Position numbers and translations under genes: made by a program | Shown: piece after piece, positions 7,186 through 15,684 of the stretch | Layout: every line of letters begins with the position of its first letter | Position numbering within the stretch: position 1 is the stretch's first letter | Source: Gemmatimonadota bacterium | GTDB taxonomy: Bacteria; Gemmatimonadota; Gemmatimonadetes; Longimicrobiales; Gaopeijiaceae | Direction of reading: 5' to 3' | Length of the DNA stretch: 40,538 nucleotides | NCBI GenBank assembly: GCA_022822425.1 | Contig: JAJEBS010000248.1 | Span: 1 to 40,538, forward strand | The notes under the pieces: generated by a model | The model's database searches: none | Told to the model about the DNA's origin: nothing | The model's input: the letters and a program-made list of their open reading frames with translations, nothing else

Positions 7186-7281
7186 ATGGTCCAGGTCAGG
7201 GTCAAGCGCAAGACGCTCTACTTCGTCGACCGCCGATCCCGGGAGGTCCGTGGCGCCGTCGATGATGCGGGGACCCTCTGA
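7186..7281 (+). CDS. very small basic ORF, 31 aa
   Basis: The ATG has a textbook AGGAGG at 5-base spacing. The 31-aa product (starting MVQVRVKRKTLYFVDRRS) has a basic beta-hairpin-like start, then the frame closes. The next frame stays open to about 7396 and reads like a protein end (LWSEGPYTDLLRSEMARRG), so this may be the front of a longer gene broken by one indel. No family is recognised. Confidence 0.35.
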   Translation: MVQVRVKRKTLYFVDRRSREVRGAVDDAGTL

Positions 7282-7436
7282 ATCAAAGGATCGCCTCGGG
7301 GATCACAGCCTGTGGAGCGAAGGCCCCTACACCGACCTCCTCCGCTCCGAGATGGCTAGGCGCGGGAGGCGAGCCTCAGAAACTCGAGGGATATGAGTCA
7401 CAGCAGGGATTGAGTTGAATCAGAAATGAGAGCGCC

Positions 7437-7724
7437 ATGCCTTATGTTCGTCCAGAAGAAGTCACTGCTCCGGCGGATCATTGGCAACATCGGAATCCTC
7501 CGATGATAATTTACAATGGTAGTTCAGACGGATTCTCTGTTGCAGAGGGAGCATGGGACGGAGAACCGTGCTTGGGTATCCGTTGGAACGGTGGCGACGG
7601 GCCAGGATCAGGCTTCCCGACGGCTGGCCCAGGACATCCAGCATGGTTCATTGTGCCGAGGGAACTGGAGGCTGTGATAAGGATCACCTTGGCGGCGATG
7701 AAGAGCCTGAGTGTATCCGTTTGA
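7437..7724 (+). CDS. hypothetical protein, 95 aa
   Basis: A soluble protein with no signal or membrane segment. The middle (LGIRWNGGDGPGSGFPTAGPG, followed by HPAWFIVPRELEAVI) looks like a compact beta-rich domain and suggests a genuine protein, but I cannot name a family. A weak AATGAGAGCGCC precedes the ATG. The next gene begins 18 bases after its stop on the same strand, so the two are probably co-transcribed and may act together. Confidence 0.5.
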   Translation: MPYVRPEEVTAPADHWQHRNPPMIIYNGSSDGFSVAEGAWDGEPCLGIRWNGGDGPGSGFPTAGPGHPAWFIVPRELEAVIRITLAAMKSLSVSV

Positions 7725-7741
7725 AGAGGAGACAACCCCAC

Positions 7742-8302
7742 ATGGGGAGATACCACATCGAACTTACCGACGAGGAACAAAAACTCGTTGATGCAATAAC
7801 TCTACGCATGCCGCGTTTCGGTGAGAATCAATCTAACTCACACGCGATCTATTTGGCGAACAAGCGACCTATTGTGGCCCTCCTAGAATCCTTGAAAAAG
7901 CGTGACGCGATACCGGAGGTGCGTCTGAAGTACTGGGGCGATCCTGGCTACAATACAGACCACCGGTTCAAGGTCTCTAACAAGGGCCTCTTCGAGAGGA
8001 ACGGGTGCAAGGGCCAAGACATATATACACATCCGCACTTTCTTCCCTATCTGCGCTACTTCCTTTTCGGTGCGGAGCTTCCCGATTCGGTCATCGCAGA
8101 GTTCGAGAAGAAGGTCGGCAATCCCGATTGGCTCACATCCGGCGACATCCTTCCCATCGGGAAATTTGCGCGAAAACTCGTCCGTCAACATGACCTTGAC
8201 CGAATGCGTGCACCCGAAGAATTCTTCAAGCTGTGCCTCGACATGGGAATTGTGTTGAGTTACGCAGGAAGCGTTATGGATTCAGTCAAGAAAGCTCGGT
8301 AG
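7742..8302 (+). CDS. hypothetical protein, 186 aa
   Basis: I do not recognise a family. It begins MGRYHIELTDEEQKLVDAI and is charged, soluble and rich in aromatic residues in the middle (HPHFLPYLRYFLFG); an alpha-helical fold is likely. GAAGAGGAGACAACC precedes the ATG. Codon and base use is less GC-biased than in the tra genes, which points to recent acquisition. With the preceding 95-aa gene it makes a small two-gene unit next to the convergent AlbA_2 gene, a common setting for defence or counter-defence cargo, but nothing in the sequence proves such a role. Confidence 0.55.
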   Translation: MGRYHIELTDEEQKLVDAITLRMPRFGENQSNSHAIYLANKRPIVALLESLKKRDAIPEVRLKYWGDPGYNTDHRFKVSNKGLFERNGCKGQDIYTHPHFLPYLRYFLFGAELPDSVIAEFEKKVGNPDWLTSGDILPIGKFARKLVRQHDLDRMRAPEEFFKLCLDMGIVLSYAGSVMDSVKKAR

Positions 8303-8448
8303 CATCTGTTGAGACAGTCCACGACCTTCAGCCAGAACCGAAAACCGGCAACCGACTCGGTATCCCAGACTGAAACAGCATCGACAAGGTCCCGAAGTTT
8401 GCGGGCGATCAAACTCGCGGGACACCCGGATGACTTCTTGCGTTTGGG

Positions 8449-9729
8449 CTACCGCGGGCTTGGCCAGTCTGCAATCGATAATGTCCCCGCCTCTGCCCTG
8501 ATCTCCTGGCCGACGGCATTCCAGAAATCGCGCCAGAACAGATTCAAGAGGCGGGGAATCTCTTCGGAACCCGCAAGGGAGTACCTGGGGAAACGCGTTG
8601 ATTCCAACTCCAACCTCTGGAACCGTGGCGACATGTACGTTCCTACGCTGATGGTAGTGTCGCTGGTCGAGATTATCTCCACGTCAAGAGCATACTCCGC
8701 CGTCGGCGCCTGTGCCTGTCTCCTGACGCAATCCGCCCAGACGAGCAGGTTGGCGAACGCTTCAACCGGCAGGCCCGCCGGCAAAGGGCCTTCCTCGTCA
8801 TGGACCCCGCGAACCGAAACGAAACCCAACTCGATCAGTCCGTCGCAGTGCAGTTCCCGATAGGTGTTGCGGAACCGCTTCGTGTCATATTGCGACTCCG
8901 CACGTGCGGCGCGCAATCTTGGCTGCCAGTAAACGGGAACCTCGAAGTGTCCGGCCAGCGTGCGCTCAGAAGACGACTTGTCCCGCTGCACGACCGCGTG
9001 CCACGGTTCATCGAATTCCCGGGCCAACCTTCCATCGCGGAAGACGCGATCCATCCGGACGTCGTCGCCAACCGGCGCGCCGGTCAACCGGACGCCATAG
9101 GCATCCTCCGGGGTGTGGAGCCTTTCAAATTCCCGCTTGAAGAGTTCCGCCCGCTCGGCAAGCCTTCGGCCCAGCCACTCAAGCCCCCTCGATACGTTCA
9201 ACGTCATGTCCTGGATTTCCCGCATCGTCATCTCTTCACGCCGGTCGGACCGGCGCACCGGGCACACTCGAGTGGTCGTGACGCGATGCGGGGCCAACCG
9301 TGACCTGTTCACGCGGCACAACACAACCCCGCCGTCGCCCTTCATCGGTACCGCAATGACTTCGATTTGCGGCAATTGCGGTTCGACGCAGTCACGGAAC
9401 ACCAGTTCCAGGCGTTTCGCCAACTCCGCGCACCTGGGAATCGGCAAGATGGCAGCCGCAACCGCCAGTTCCGCGTCGGACTCCTGGACGCCAAGCACGA
9501 GCACGCCGCCGTGAGCGTTTGAGAACGCCACAACCTCCTCCAGTATCACCGTCTTCGCCCGGTCCCCAATCGAACCCCTTCCGTTCATCCAGGGATCGCC
9601 TTCGGGCCCCCTGGCCGGCAGCGTCTCCTTGAATTCAACCTGTTCGCCTTCCGGAACCTCCAGTTCGATCAACCTCTCGATATCGTGAATGTCGATTTCA
9701 TCCGCGGGTTTCGACAGCACTTCAATCAT
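8449..9729 (-). CDS. AlbA_2 (Schlafen-like) domain protein
   Basis: A 426-aa protein. Residues about 20-130 are an AlbA_2 domain, the module of bacterial Schlafen-like proteins that binds nucleic acid: VEFKETLPARG carries the conserved Glu and Lys, and ILEEVVAFSNAHGGVLVLGVQE is the core hydrophobic strand with the NxxGG turn. The remaining 300 residues match nothing I know and do not look like the usual AAA-4 or winged-helix partners, so the architecture seems unusual. The frame is open further upstream, but the ATG at 9729 has AAGAGGAGTGGGGCG before it. AlbA_2 proteins occur as regulators and in defence islands. The gene stands alone on this strand and is convergent with the two unknown genes at 7437-8302. 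Confidence 0.75.
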   Translation of the reverse strand: MIEVLSKPADEIDIHDIERLIELEVPEGEQVEFKETLPARGPEGDPWMNGRGSIGDRAKTVILEEVVAFSNAHGGVLVLGVQESDAELAVAAAILPIPRCAELAKRLELVFRDCVEPQLPQIEVIAVPMKGDGGVVLCRVNRSRLAPHRVTTTRVCPVRRSDRREEMTMREIQDMTLNVSRGLEWLGRRLAERAELFKREFERLHTPEDAYGVRLTGAPVGDDVRMDRVFRDGRLAREFDEPWHAVVQRDKSSSERTLAGHFEVPVYWQPRLRAARAESQYDTKRFRNTYRELHCDGLIELGFVSVRGVHDEEGPLPAGLPVEAFANLLVWADCVRRQAQAPTAEYALDVEIISTSDTTISVGTYMSPRFQRLELESTRFPRYSLAGSEEIPRLLNLFWRDFWNAVGQEIRAEAGTLSIADWPSPR

Positions 9730-9858
9730 CGCCCCACTCCTCTTGCCGGTTTTCGGGCAGTTCTCGCCGTCACCGGGACCCAAACCCTCCGGCACAAGGC
9801 CGGTCTTCCGAAGCGGCGGCGCATCCGCCTGGGCCATCCCGTTCAGCGGGTGGAGCGC

Positions 9859-10631
9859 CTACCAACCCGCCGGTTTGACTATCTCCGTTCCCGGCAGCGT
9901 ATCGGGAAACTGCGCCGCCCGCAGCATCGCTGGACGGATGTGGCGTACGTGGCTCGCGGCATTCCGCAACTGTGAGGCGATCTGCCACCGGCCCGGACAG
10001 GCGACAAAGATCGGGCGCTTCAGCTCCCCGGTGACCATGCGCACCGGCACCACCAGGTCCGTGTCGTTCGACACGACCACTGCCGCATCGAACAGGTCCT
10101 TCCACGCGTCGTTCAGCAGGTGGGCCGCGAGATTCACGTCCGAACCCTTCTCCTCCATGGTGTGGAACTCCGCGATCACGGCGTCCGGGATGGGAATCCT
10201 CGTCCCGCGACCGCCGCCCTCGCGTCCCCCGCGTCTGTCGGGATAGACGCCCACCGGCAGTGTCTGAGGCCGCTCCCCGAGCACCCGGTGGTCGCCGTCC
10301 GGCAGCGTGACCGGCCGAGGCGCATCGATCCGTCTGGCGGCGACCGGGAGGTTGGCGAGGGGACGCCACGCGGTCTTGGCCAGGAAACGCCCGTAGTGGA
10401 TTTCAACTTCAGACAGGGTGGCGAGCGCCTTGAGGTAAAGCTGCTGGCGAGCCGGCGCCTGCGGATCGAGCTTTCCGGAAACGCGCGCCGTGAAGTAGCG
10501 GAGCCGGTCGATCGTGCATTCGCGGGGAAGCAGGAGAGCGGTCAGCTTGACCGGGTCAAGCCACCTGAAGGGTGTGCCCTTGAGGGCTCGTAGTACAGGT
10601 TGAAGCCATCGACATAGACCCTCGTTCTCAT
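9859..10631 (-). pseudogene. NYN-domain (PIN-like nuclease) gene with one frameshift
   Basis: The start at 10631 reads MRTRVYVDGFNLYY, the N-terminal signature of NYN/LabA proteins, including the first catalytic Asp. After TACTACGAGCC (about 10588) the frame is shifted by one base and stops at 10542. Restoring one G gives a continuous protein of about 257 aa ending at 9859, with VSNDTDLVVPVRMV as the second acidic motif and LAAHLLNDAWKD before it. NYN proteins are metal-dependent RNases. The break is a single missing base with the rest of the frame intact, so it is either a recent inactivation or a sequencing error. It begins just past the tra terminator and is a separate unit. Confidence 0.75.
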
Positions 10632-10641
10632 GTCCGTCCCC

Positions 10642-10677
10642 AGAAAAAGCAAGGGCCGCTCTCCTGGAGCAGCCCTT
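10642..10677 (-). terminator. rho-independent terminator of the tra operon
   Basis: Read on the minus strand, AAGGGCTGCTC (10677-10667), a 5-base loop and GAGCGGCCCTT (10661-10651) form an 11-bp stem with one G-U pair, followed by GCTTTTTCT. It stands 110 bases past the traI stop and closes the 22-kb transfer operon. Confidence 0.9.
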
Positions 10678-10786
10678 GAGCCGACAGCACGCTGCCGGCG
10701 GGTAACTGCGGTAACCTTACAACCATTCCACTGAGCCCGCAAGCAGCGTTCCCCGGAAGCGGATGTCCGGTCCGGCCTCCGCCCTT

Positions 10787-13690
10787 CTAAAGGCCCATGT
10801 CATGTTCGATGCTCTTCGGCCCGCGCCCGGCGGTCCTTTCTTCCACTGGCACACGCTCAGGCCTCTCGGGCCCGGTTTCCCGGTTCGGGCTTGTGGGCGC
10901 CGGATCCAGTCCGGCATCCCGGCCCGCCGGCCGCTCCGGTCCGACCGCCTCGAGCGCCGCGATGCGCTCCCCGGTGGCGGCTTCAAGCCGTTCCCGCAAC
11001 ACCTTACTGTCGTCGGTCACGAGCTCGGCGCGGTACCGAGCGCGGCTGATTTCGACGTAGAGCGTCTTCTGCGTGGTCAGGTTCGGGTGGTTCGCCTCCA
11101 TCGCCGCGATCACGGCGTCGACGGTGCGTCCCTGGAAAGCGTGCACGGTCGAGGCCCATGCTCGGTCGACGTGGCGCAACTGCGAATCGCCCGTACGAAG
11201 ATCGAGCATGCGGCCGTCCTCGAGACGGAACGTCGCCTTGCCCCGATCCACCGCGGCGACCTCTGCGTTCTGGCTGTTGACGAGGCCGAGCCCGGCGTCG
11301 TTGCGCGTCCAGCGGATGCGGTCTCCCGCGCGTAGCTCCATGTTCTCCACCCGATAGACCTCCACCCCGCCGCTGCGGGCCGCGAGCCTCCCGGGCTCCC
11401 AGACAACGTTCCTGCCTCCCGGGCCTTCGAGAGCCACCGTCCGTTCCTCCCGGTTCACCTCAGCGACGCGCAGCTCGTCGCCCTTCTCGACGCCGAGCCG
11501 CCTGTAGGGGCGGTGGAAGGCCACGACGTCGCCCGGCGCGTAGTTTGCCGCGAGGGTCTTCTCGGCGTTGGTGTAGCCCCTGGACACCAGCCGTTCGTTC
11601 CGCAGGGCCGGGCCGTGGACCACGCCGTCCCGTACTAGACGCTCCCGCACGATCCCGTTTATCTCCTCCCGCAGGGCATGGCTCGGGGCCAGAAGTCCGG
11701 TGTTCCCGCGCCTCTCCGGCGAGAGGGCGAGCCAGCGTGCGGCCGCGGCGCCGGCCAGCCTGCCGGGCTTCACCTCGACAACGTTGTCCCCGAGCTTCTC
11801 GAATGCGCGTTTCACGTCGCCCGCGAGGCTCGCTTCGACCGCCGCCTTGAGTTCGGGATCACGCTGGCGCATGATCTCGTCCATCACCGCGGTCTTCATG
11901 CCGGCGCGCTGCAGCTGCGCGAACGGCTTGCCCGCGTCCACCGCGTCCAGTTGCTTCTCGTCGCCGACCAGCACCACGCGGGAGATGTGGAGCGTGTTGG
12001 CGATCCGGAGGAGGTCGCGGGCCTGAACGGTGGAGGTGAAGGACCCTTCGTCGACAACGAGCGCAGTCCTTCGATAGGCCGCCCGCATCTCCTTCTCTCC
12101 CTTTTTCGTCATGCGCCCTTCGGCGACACCCTGGTAGCGGGTGAGAAACCGTTGCAGGGTTTCGCTCGCGACGCCGGCCTCGGCCGCAAGCGTGCGCGCA
12201 GCCGAGGCCGAGGGCGCCAAACCCCGGACCTCGTAGCCCCGCTTCTCGAAGAGCGCGCGGGCGCGGTTCAACATGGTGGTCTTGCCCGTGCCCGCGTACC
12301 CCTGCACCCCGACCACCCGGTCGTTCGACGAGAGGATGAGCTTCACGGCCTCCCTCTGGCCCCGCGTAAGCGGGCCGTTGCGAAGGACCTTGTCGACCGC
12401 CCGGCCGCGCATCGGCGCCCCGGCGCGTCCGCGTCCTGTCTCCATGAGCGCGATGGTCTCGCGCTCTTCGGCCACGGCGCGGGCCGTGGTGAGCGAGTCT
12501 TCCGTACCCGGGAGCCTTGCCGCATGCAGCGTCCCCGCTTCCTCGCGCGCCGCGATTTCACGTTCGATGTCCCCGGTCCCGGCCGCGCCCGGGCTCCGGG
12601 CGAGCGCGGCGGCGAGGAGCCCTGTGCGGGCGAACACCGCCTCGCGCTCGGAAAGATGCGCCACCGCCCACTCCACCGCCTCGGCCGCGGCGTCCCTTGC
12701 CCCGGCCTCGCGCCCTGGCCGCTCCGCTCCCACGCGCCCGAGGCCGGCCTCCTGCCGGGCCTCCCTGGAAACCGCCGCCTCAACTGCCGAGCGCAGGTCG
12801 AAGCCGAGATCCACGGCCTGCCTCTCCCAACTCTCCCGGAGCGCGTCGCGGTCAACCTCGCGCTTGGCGGAGCGGGTCATGAGAGCCGCCCGCTGGGCGA
12901 GGCGCTGGTTTTCTGCGGTAGCACCAAGATTCCGCTCCTCCATAGCCGCCTCGATCTCGGCCCGGCGGGTCGAGAAGGCCTCTATCACCTCGCGCGAAAC
13001 GCCCGCGATCTCGAAGCGCCCGTCCGCATGGGTCTTCTCGATGCCGTATCCCAGCCCGGAGAGGTTCTGTGCAAGCTCGTTCCTGTACATGGCCCCGAGA
13101 ACCATCTTGGACGCATAGAGCCTCTCGTTCGACATCGTGCGCCACTTGCCGTCCGAGCTCTTCACCATGTTGGCGATCACGGAGTGAGTGTGGAGGGCGG
13201 GGTCGAGGTTCCGCGAGGTGTCGTGCCTGAACGCGGCAACCACCGTCTTCTGGCCGCCCGTGCGCGACATGCGGCCGGTTTCGGGGTCCCGCATCCGGGT
13301 CTCCGCCACGTTCCTCTCGAACCAATCAAGCGTAAACGCGACAGCCCGGTCATGGGCTTCGATGGCCCGTGCGTCACGGCCCACGAGCGCCGCGAGGGAC
13401 ACCGACTTGGGAGCGGAGAACGTGAGGTCGCGGCCGGGACGGTGCTCGATCCCGCCGTTCTGGTTCCGCCGTCCGAGGCGCAGCCCGGAGCCGTCCGGCA
13501 CTTGGCCTTCCAGAACCGCCCGGAATACGTCCGGATCGACCGGCCCTTCGAGTCCGAGATCGGTCACGCCCCTCCCCATCCAGGCGCTTGCGGCGCGATG
13601 CTCGGGGTCATCCTTCGCGTAGTAGCCGTCGCGCTCGTAGTAGGAGGCTCCCTGGGCCGGCGCGGCCACCGCGCCGATCGACGCCACCAT
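10787..13690 (-). CDS. traI: MobF conjugative relaxase-helicase TraI
   Basis: A 967-aa TrwC/TraI-type protein that nicks oriT, stays linked to the 5' end and unwinds the strand for transfer. The N-terminal relaxase has tyrosine pairs Y17/Y18 and Y23/Y24 (SYYERDGYYAKDD), the family motif FSAPKSVS near residue 91, and the metal-binding histidines H156, H167 and H169 (FRHDTSRNLDPALHTH). The helicase part has Walker A GYAGTGKTT (464-472), VVDEGS (545-550) and GDEKQLDAVDAGKPF. It is about the length of R388 TrwC and lacks the long C-terminal part of F TraI. The ATG is one base from the traD stop, so translation is coupled. It is the last gene of the operon. No truncation is seen. Confidence 0.95.
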   Translation of the reverse strand: MVASIGAVAAPAQGASYYERDGYYAKDDPEHRAASAWMGRGVTDLGLEGPVDPDVFRAVLEGQVPDGSGLRLGRRNQNGGIEHRPGRDLTFSAPKSVSLAALVGRDARAIEAHDRAVAFTLDWFERNVAETRMRDPETGRMSRTGGQKTVVAAFRHDTSRNLDPALHTHSVIANMVKSSDGKWRTMSNERLYASKMVLGAMYRNELAQNLSGLGYGIEKTHADGRFEIAGVSREVIEAFSTRRAEIEAAMEERNLGATAENQRLAQRAALMTRSAKREVDRDALRESWERQAVDLGFDLRSAVEAAVSREARQEAGLGRVGAERPGREAGARDAAAEAVEWAVAHLSEREAVFARTGLLAAALARSPGAAGTGDIEREIAAREEAGTLHAARLPGTEDSLTTARAVAEERETIALMETGRGRAGAPMRGRAVDKVLRNGPLTRGQREAVKLILSSNDRVVGVQGYAGTGKTTMLNRARALFEKRGYEVRGLAPSASAARTLAAEAGVASETLQRFLTRYQGVAEGRMTKKGEKEMRAAYRRTALVVDEGSFTSTVQARDLLRIANTLHISRVVLVGDEKQLDAVDAGKPFAQLQRAGMKTAVMDEIMRQRDPELKAAVEASLAGDVKRAFEKLGDNVVEVKPGRLAGAAAARWLALSPERRGNTGLLAPSHALREEINGIVRERLVRDGVVHGPALRNERLVSRGYTNAEKTLAANYAPGDVVAFHRPYRRLGVEKGDELRVAEVNREERTVALEGPGGRNVVWEPGRLAARSGGVEVYRVENMELRAGDRIRWTRNDAGLGLVNSQNAEVAAVDRGKATFRLEDGRMLDLRTGDSQLRHVDRAWASTVHAFQGRTVDAVIAAMEANHPNLTTQKTLYVEISRARYRAELVTDDSKVLRERLEAATGERIAALEAVGPERPAGRDAGLDPAPTSPNRETGPERPERVPVEERTAGRGPKSIEHDMGL

Positions 13691-13691
13691 G

Positions 13692-15671
13692 TCAGATCAC
13701 CACGCCCCGGCGATGCCCGGGGTCGACCTTGCCGTTTCCGCCAACCGTGGCTGCCGGCTCGGCCGGCTGCTCCCACGACTCCGCGCCCACATCGTCCATC
13801 CGGACCGCCGCCGCTGGAGGCGCCGATTCGTCGCCGGACTCCGACGCCTTCTCGATCTCAAGATCTTCTTTTGTCTCTGCTTGGCCGTCGCTACCTTCCG
13901 GCGCATGTGCATCCGCGCCGGCCGTCTCGCCAACGGCCTCTCGCGAAACGAACCGTTCGGCGGAAGCCGGACGGTTAACGTACTTGAGCTGGATGGAGGT
14001 AACCGGGAAGGGGCCGGGGAACTTCAGGTACCCGTGCAGGTTGTCGAGCCGCATGATTTCAGACGGCAGCGCCAGCGGCCGCATCTGACGGTGCTGGGTG
14101 AGCGAGACCCCGTCGCGCATGGTGCTGGCGCCGTAGCTCATGCCTTGCGTGTACTCCTCCACCTCGCCTCGCCCCAGGCTCTCCGCCGACCACTGCGCGG
14201 TCTCCTGGTCGGGAGCGGACAGCACCACCCGGGTGCCGCAAAGCCCGGAGATGGTCTCCGCGCCGTTCTTGCCGTAGATGTCCCGCAGGGAGGAGAACAC
14301 CTGGATCCCCAGCACGAAGCAGCCGCCGAACTGCCGGGACTCCGCAAGGCCCGGCTGGAGGCTCGGCACCTGGTGAAGGGTCGGCAGCTCGTCCAGGACG
14401 ATCCATATCCGGCGTGAGCCGTCCTGCTGGAGCGAGAGTAGCGCGTTCACCGCGATATCGAGCCACGTGGAGATCAGCCCTCTGAGGCTCGCGTGCTGGT
14501 CTCCCCTGGAGGTCAGGAACAGGAAGCCGGATTCGTCCTCGCGCCCCACCCAGTCGCGGATCGAGAAGGGCTCGCCCGTGTCCGGCAGGAACTCCAGCGC
14601 TCCCAGGTGCGCGGTCAGCATGGCGCGCACCGAGAGGGCGGTCTTGGGGTTGTCGGGGCTCACGATGGACTGGGCCACGGTTCCCTCCATGGCTTCCGCC
14701 AGCTCCGACAGCTCGGTCTTGAGCAGGTCCTCGACGAGTTTTCGGTTTTCGGTTACTCCCTGCGTCCAAAGCACTCCCGCTCCGTTGGCGAAGAGCTGCC
14801 TTGCGGCCGTCACCCAGAACGGGTCCACGGTGTCCTTCTGTTGAGGGATCAGAGCCGCGGCCATCATGTCGAAGTCGCGGGAGGTCCTGGCCTCGAAGAA
14901 GGGCGACCAGCGCGGAGCGCGGGCATCGAGGGGGTTCATCAGGACATCCGTGGCGGGATCGAAGAACGATCGCGTATAGGTCCCCATCTTGTCGTAGACG
15001 ATGCAGCGCTCGCCCCGCGCCCGGATCTGCGAGACAAGGTCCGAGATCAGCACGGTCTTGCCCGAGCCCGTGGTGCCCGACACGATGGTGTGCTGGGTCT
15101 CGGCGCGCTCGGGCCAGGAGATTCCGGCGATGCGGCAGGAGGCCCGCCGGGCGGCCGGAAACAGGGCCGTCGCCAGACGCACGGAGAGAGGCTGCACACG
15201 CCGTCGGAGCTGGGACGCGGTCGCCATTTCCGCGCCGCGCACCCGCCGGGTCCGGGCCAGGCGCCGCCCCAGCAGCCAGAACCCCAGGGTGCACACAACC
15301 ACGCCGCCCACTCCCCATCCCGCGCCCGTCCACGCCCACGAGTGGACCGTCTCGAGCATGCGCCTGCGTATCCGTTCGATTCTCCGGTCCGCGACGATGT
15401 CCAGGAGCGGGTTCGGGGTCTTCCGTCCCTCCACCCACTCGTGCATCTGGCCCGAACGGGGAGAGTATCCAATGGACAGCTTGACCTCGGCGAGGGTCCC
15501 CATGCCCACGATGCGCCATTCGTAGGCGGTGGTGGTGAAGTAGAGCGCTATGGAGGGGGCAAGGACGACCACGAGGACGAAGCCGATGATCTGCCAGCGC
15601 ACCAGTTGGCCCCACATGTGGACGTCGTGGAGCAGGGTCTGGCCGCCCCTGAGCGTCGCTTTGCCGAACAT
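13692..15671 (-). CDS. traD: type IV coupling protein TraD
   Basis: An inner-membrane hexameric ATPase that hands the relaxase-DNA complex to the transfer channel. Numbered from the chosen start, two membrane segments lie near residues 26-46 and 117-135, Walker A is GTTGSGKT (199-206), and Walker B is RIWIVLDELPTL (421-432). The C-terminal tail is acidic and Pro/Ala-rich. Three ATG codons stand in a row (15677, 15674, 15671) after GGAGG; only the third has normal spacing, so I use 15671, giving 659 aa. A longer open frame upstream overlaps traG and is not credible. The gene follows traG by 13 bases and precedes traI by one. Confidence 0.93.
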   Translation of the reverse strand: MFGKATLRGGQTLLHDVHMWGQLVRWQIIGFVLVVVLAPSIALYFTTTAYEWRIVGMGTLAEVKLSIGYSPRSGQMHEWVEGRKTPNPLLDIVADRRIERIRRRMLETVHSWAWTGAGWGVGGVVVCTLGFWLLGRRLARTRRVRGAEMATASQLRRRVQPLSVRLATALFPAARRASCRIAGISWPERAETQHTIVSGTTGSGKTVLISDLVSQIRARGERCIVYDKMGTYTRSFFDPATDVLMNPLDARAPRWSPFFEARTSRDFDMMAAALIPQQKDTVDPFWVTAARQLFANGAGVLWTQGVTENRKLVEDLLKTELSELAEAMEGTVAQSIVSPDNPKTALSVRAMLTAHLGALEFLPDTGEPFSIRDWVGREDESGFLFLTSRGDQHASLRGLISTWLDIAVNALLSLQQDGSRRIWIVLDELPTLHQVPSLQPGLAESRQFGGCFVLGIQVFSSLRDIYGKNGAETISGLCGTRVVLSAPDQETAQWSAESLGRGEVEEYTQGMSYGASTMRDGVSLTQHRQMRPLALPSEIMRLDNLHGYLKFPGPFPVTSIQLKYVNRPASAERFVSREAVGETAGADAHAPEGSDGQAETKEDLEIEKASESGDESAPPAAAVRMDDVGAESWEQPAEPAATVGGNGKVDPGHRRGVVI

Positions 15672-15684
15672 CATCATCCTCCGT

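Noticed and set aside
9770-10369. A 199-aa minus-strand ORF over the NYN region
   Set aside because: It is in the wrong frame: the NYN motifs (VYVDGFNLYY and VSNDTDLVV) are only recovered through the other two frames after correcting one base.
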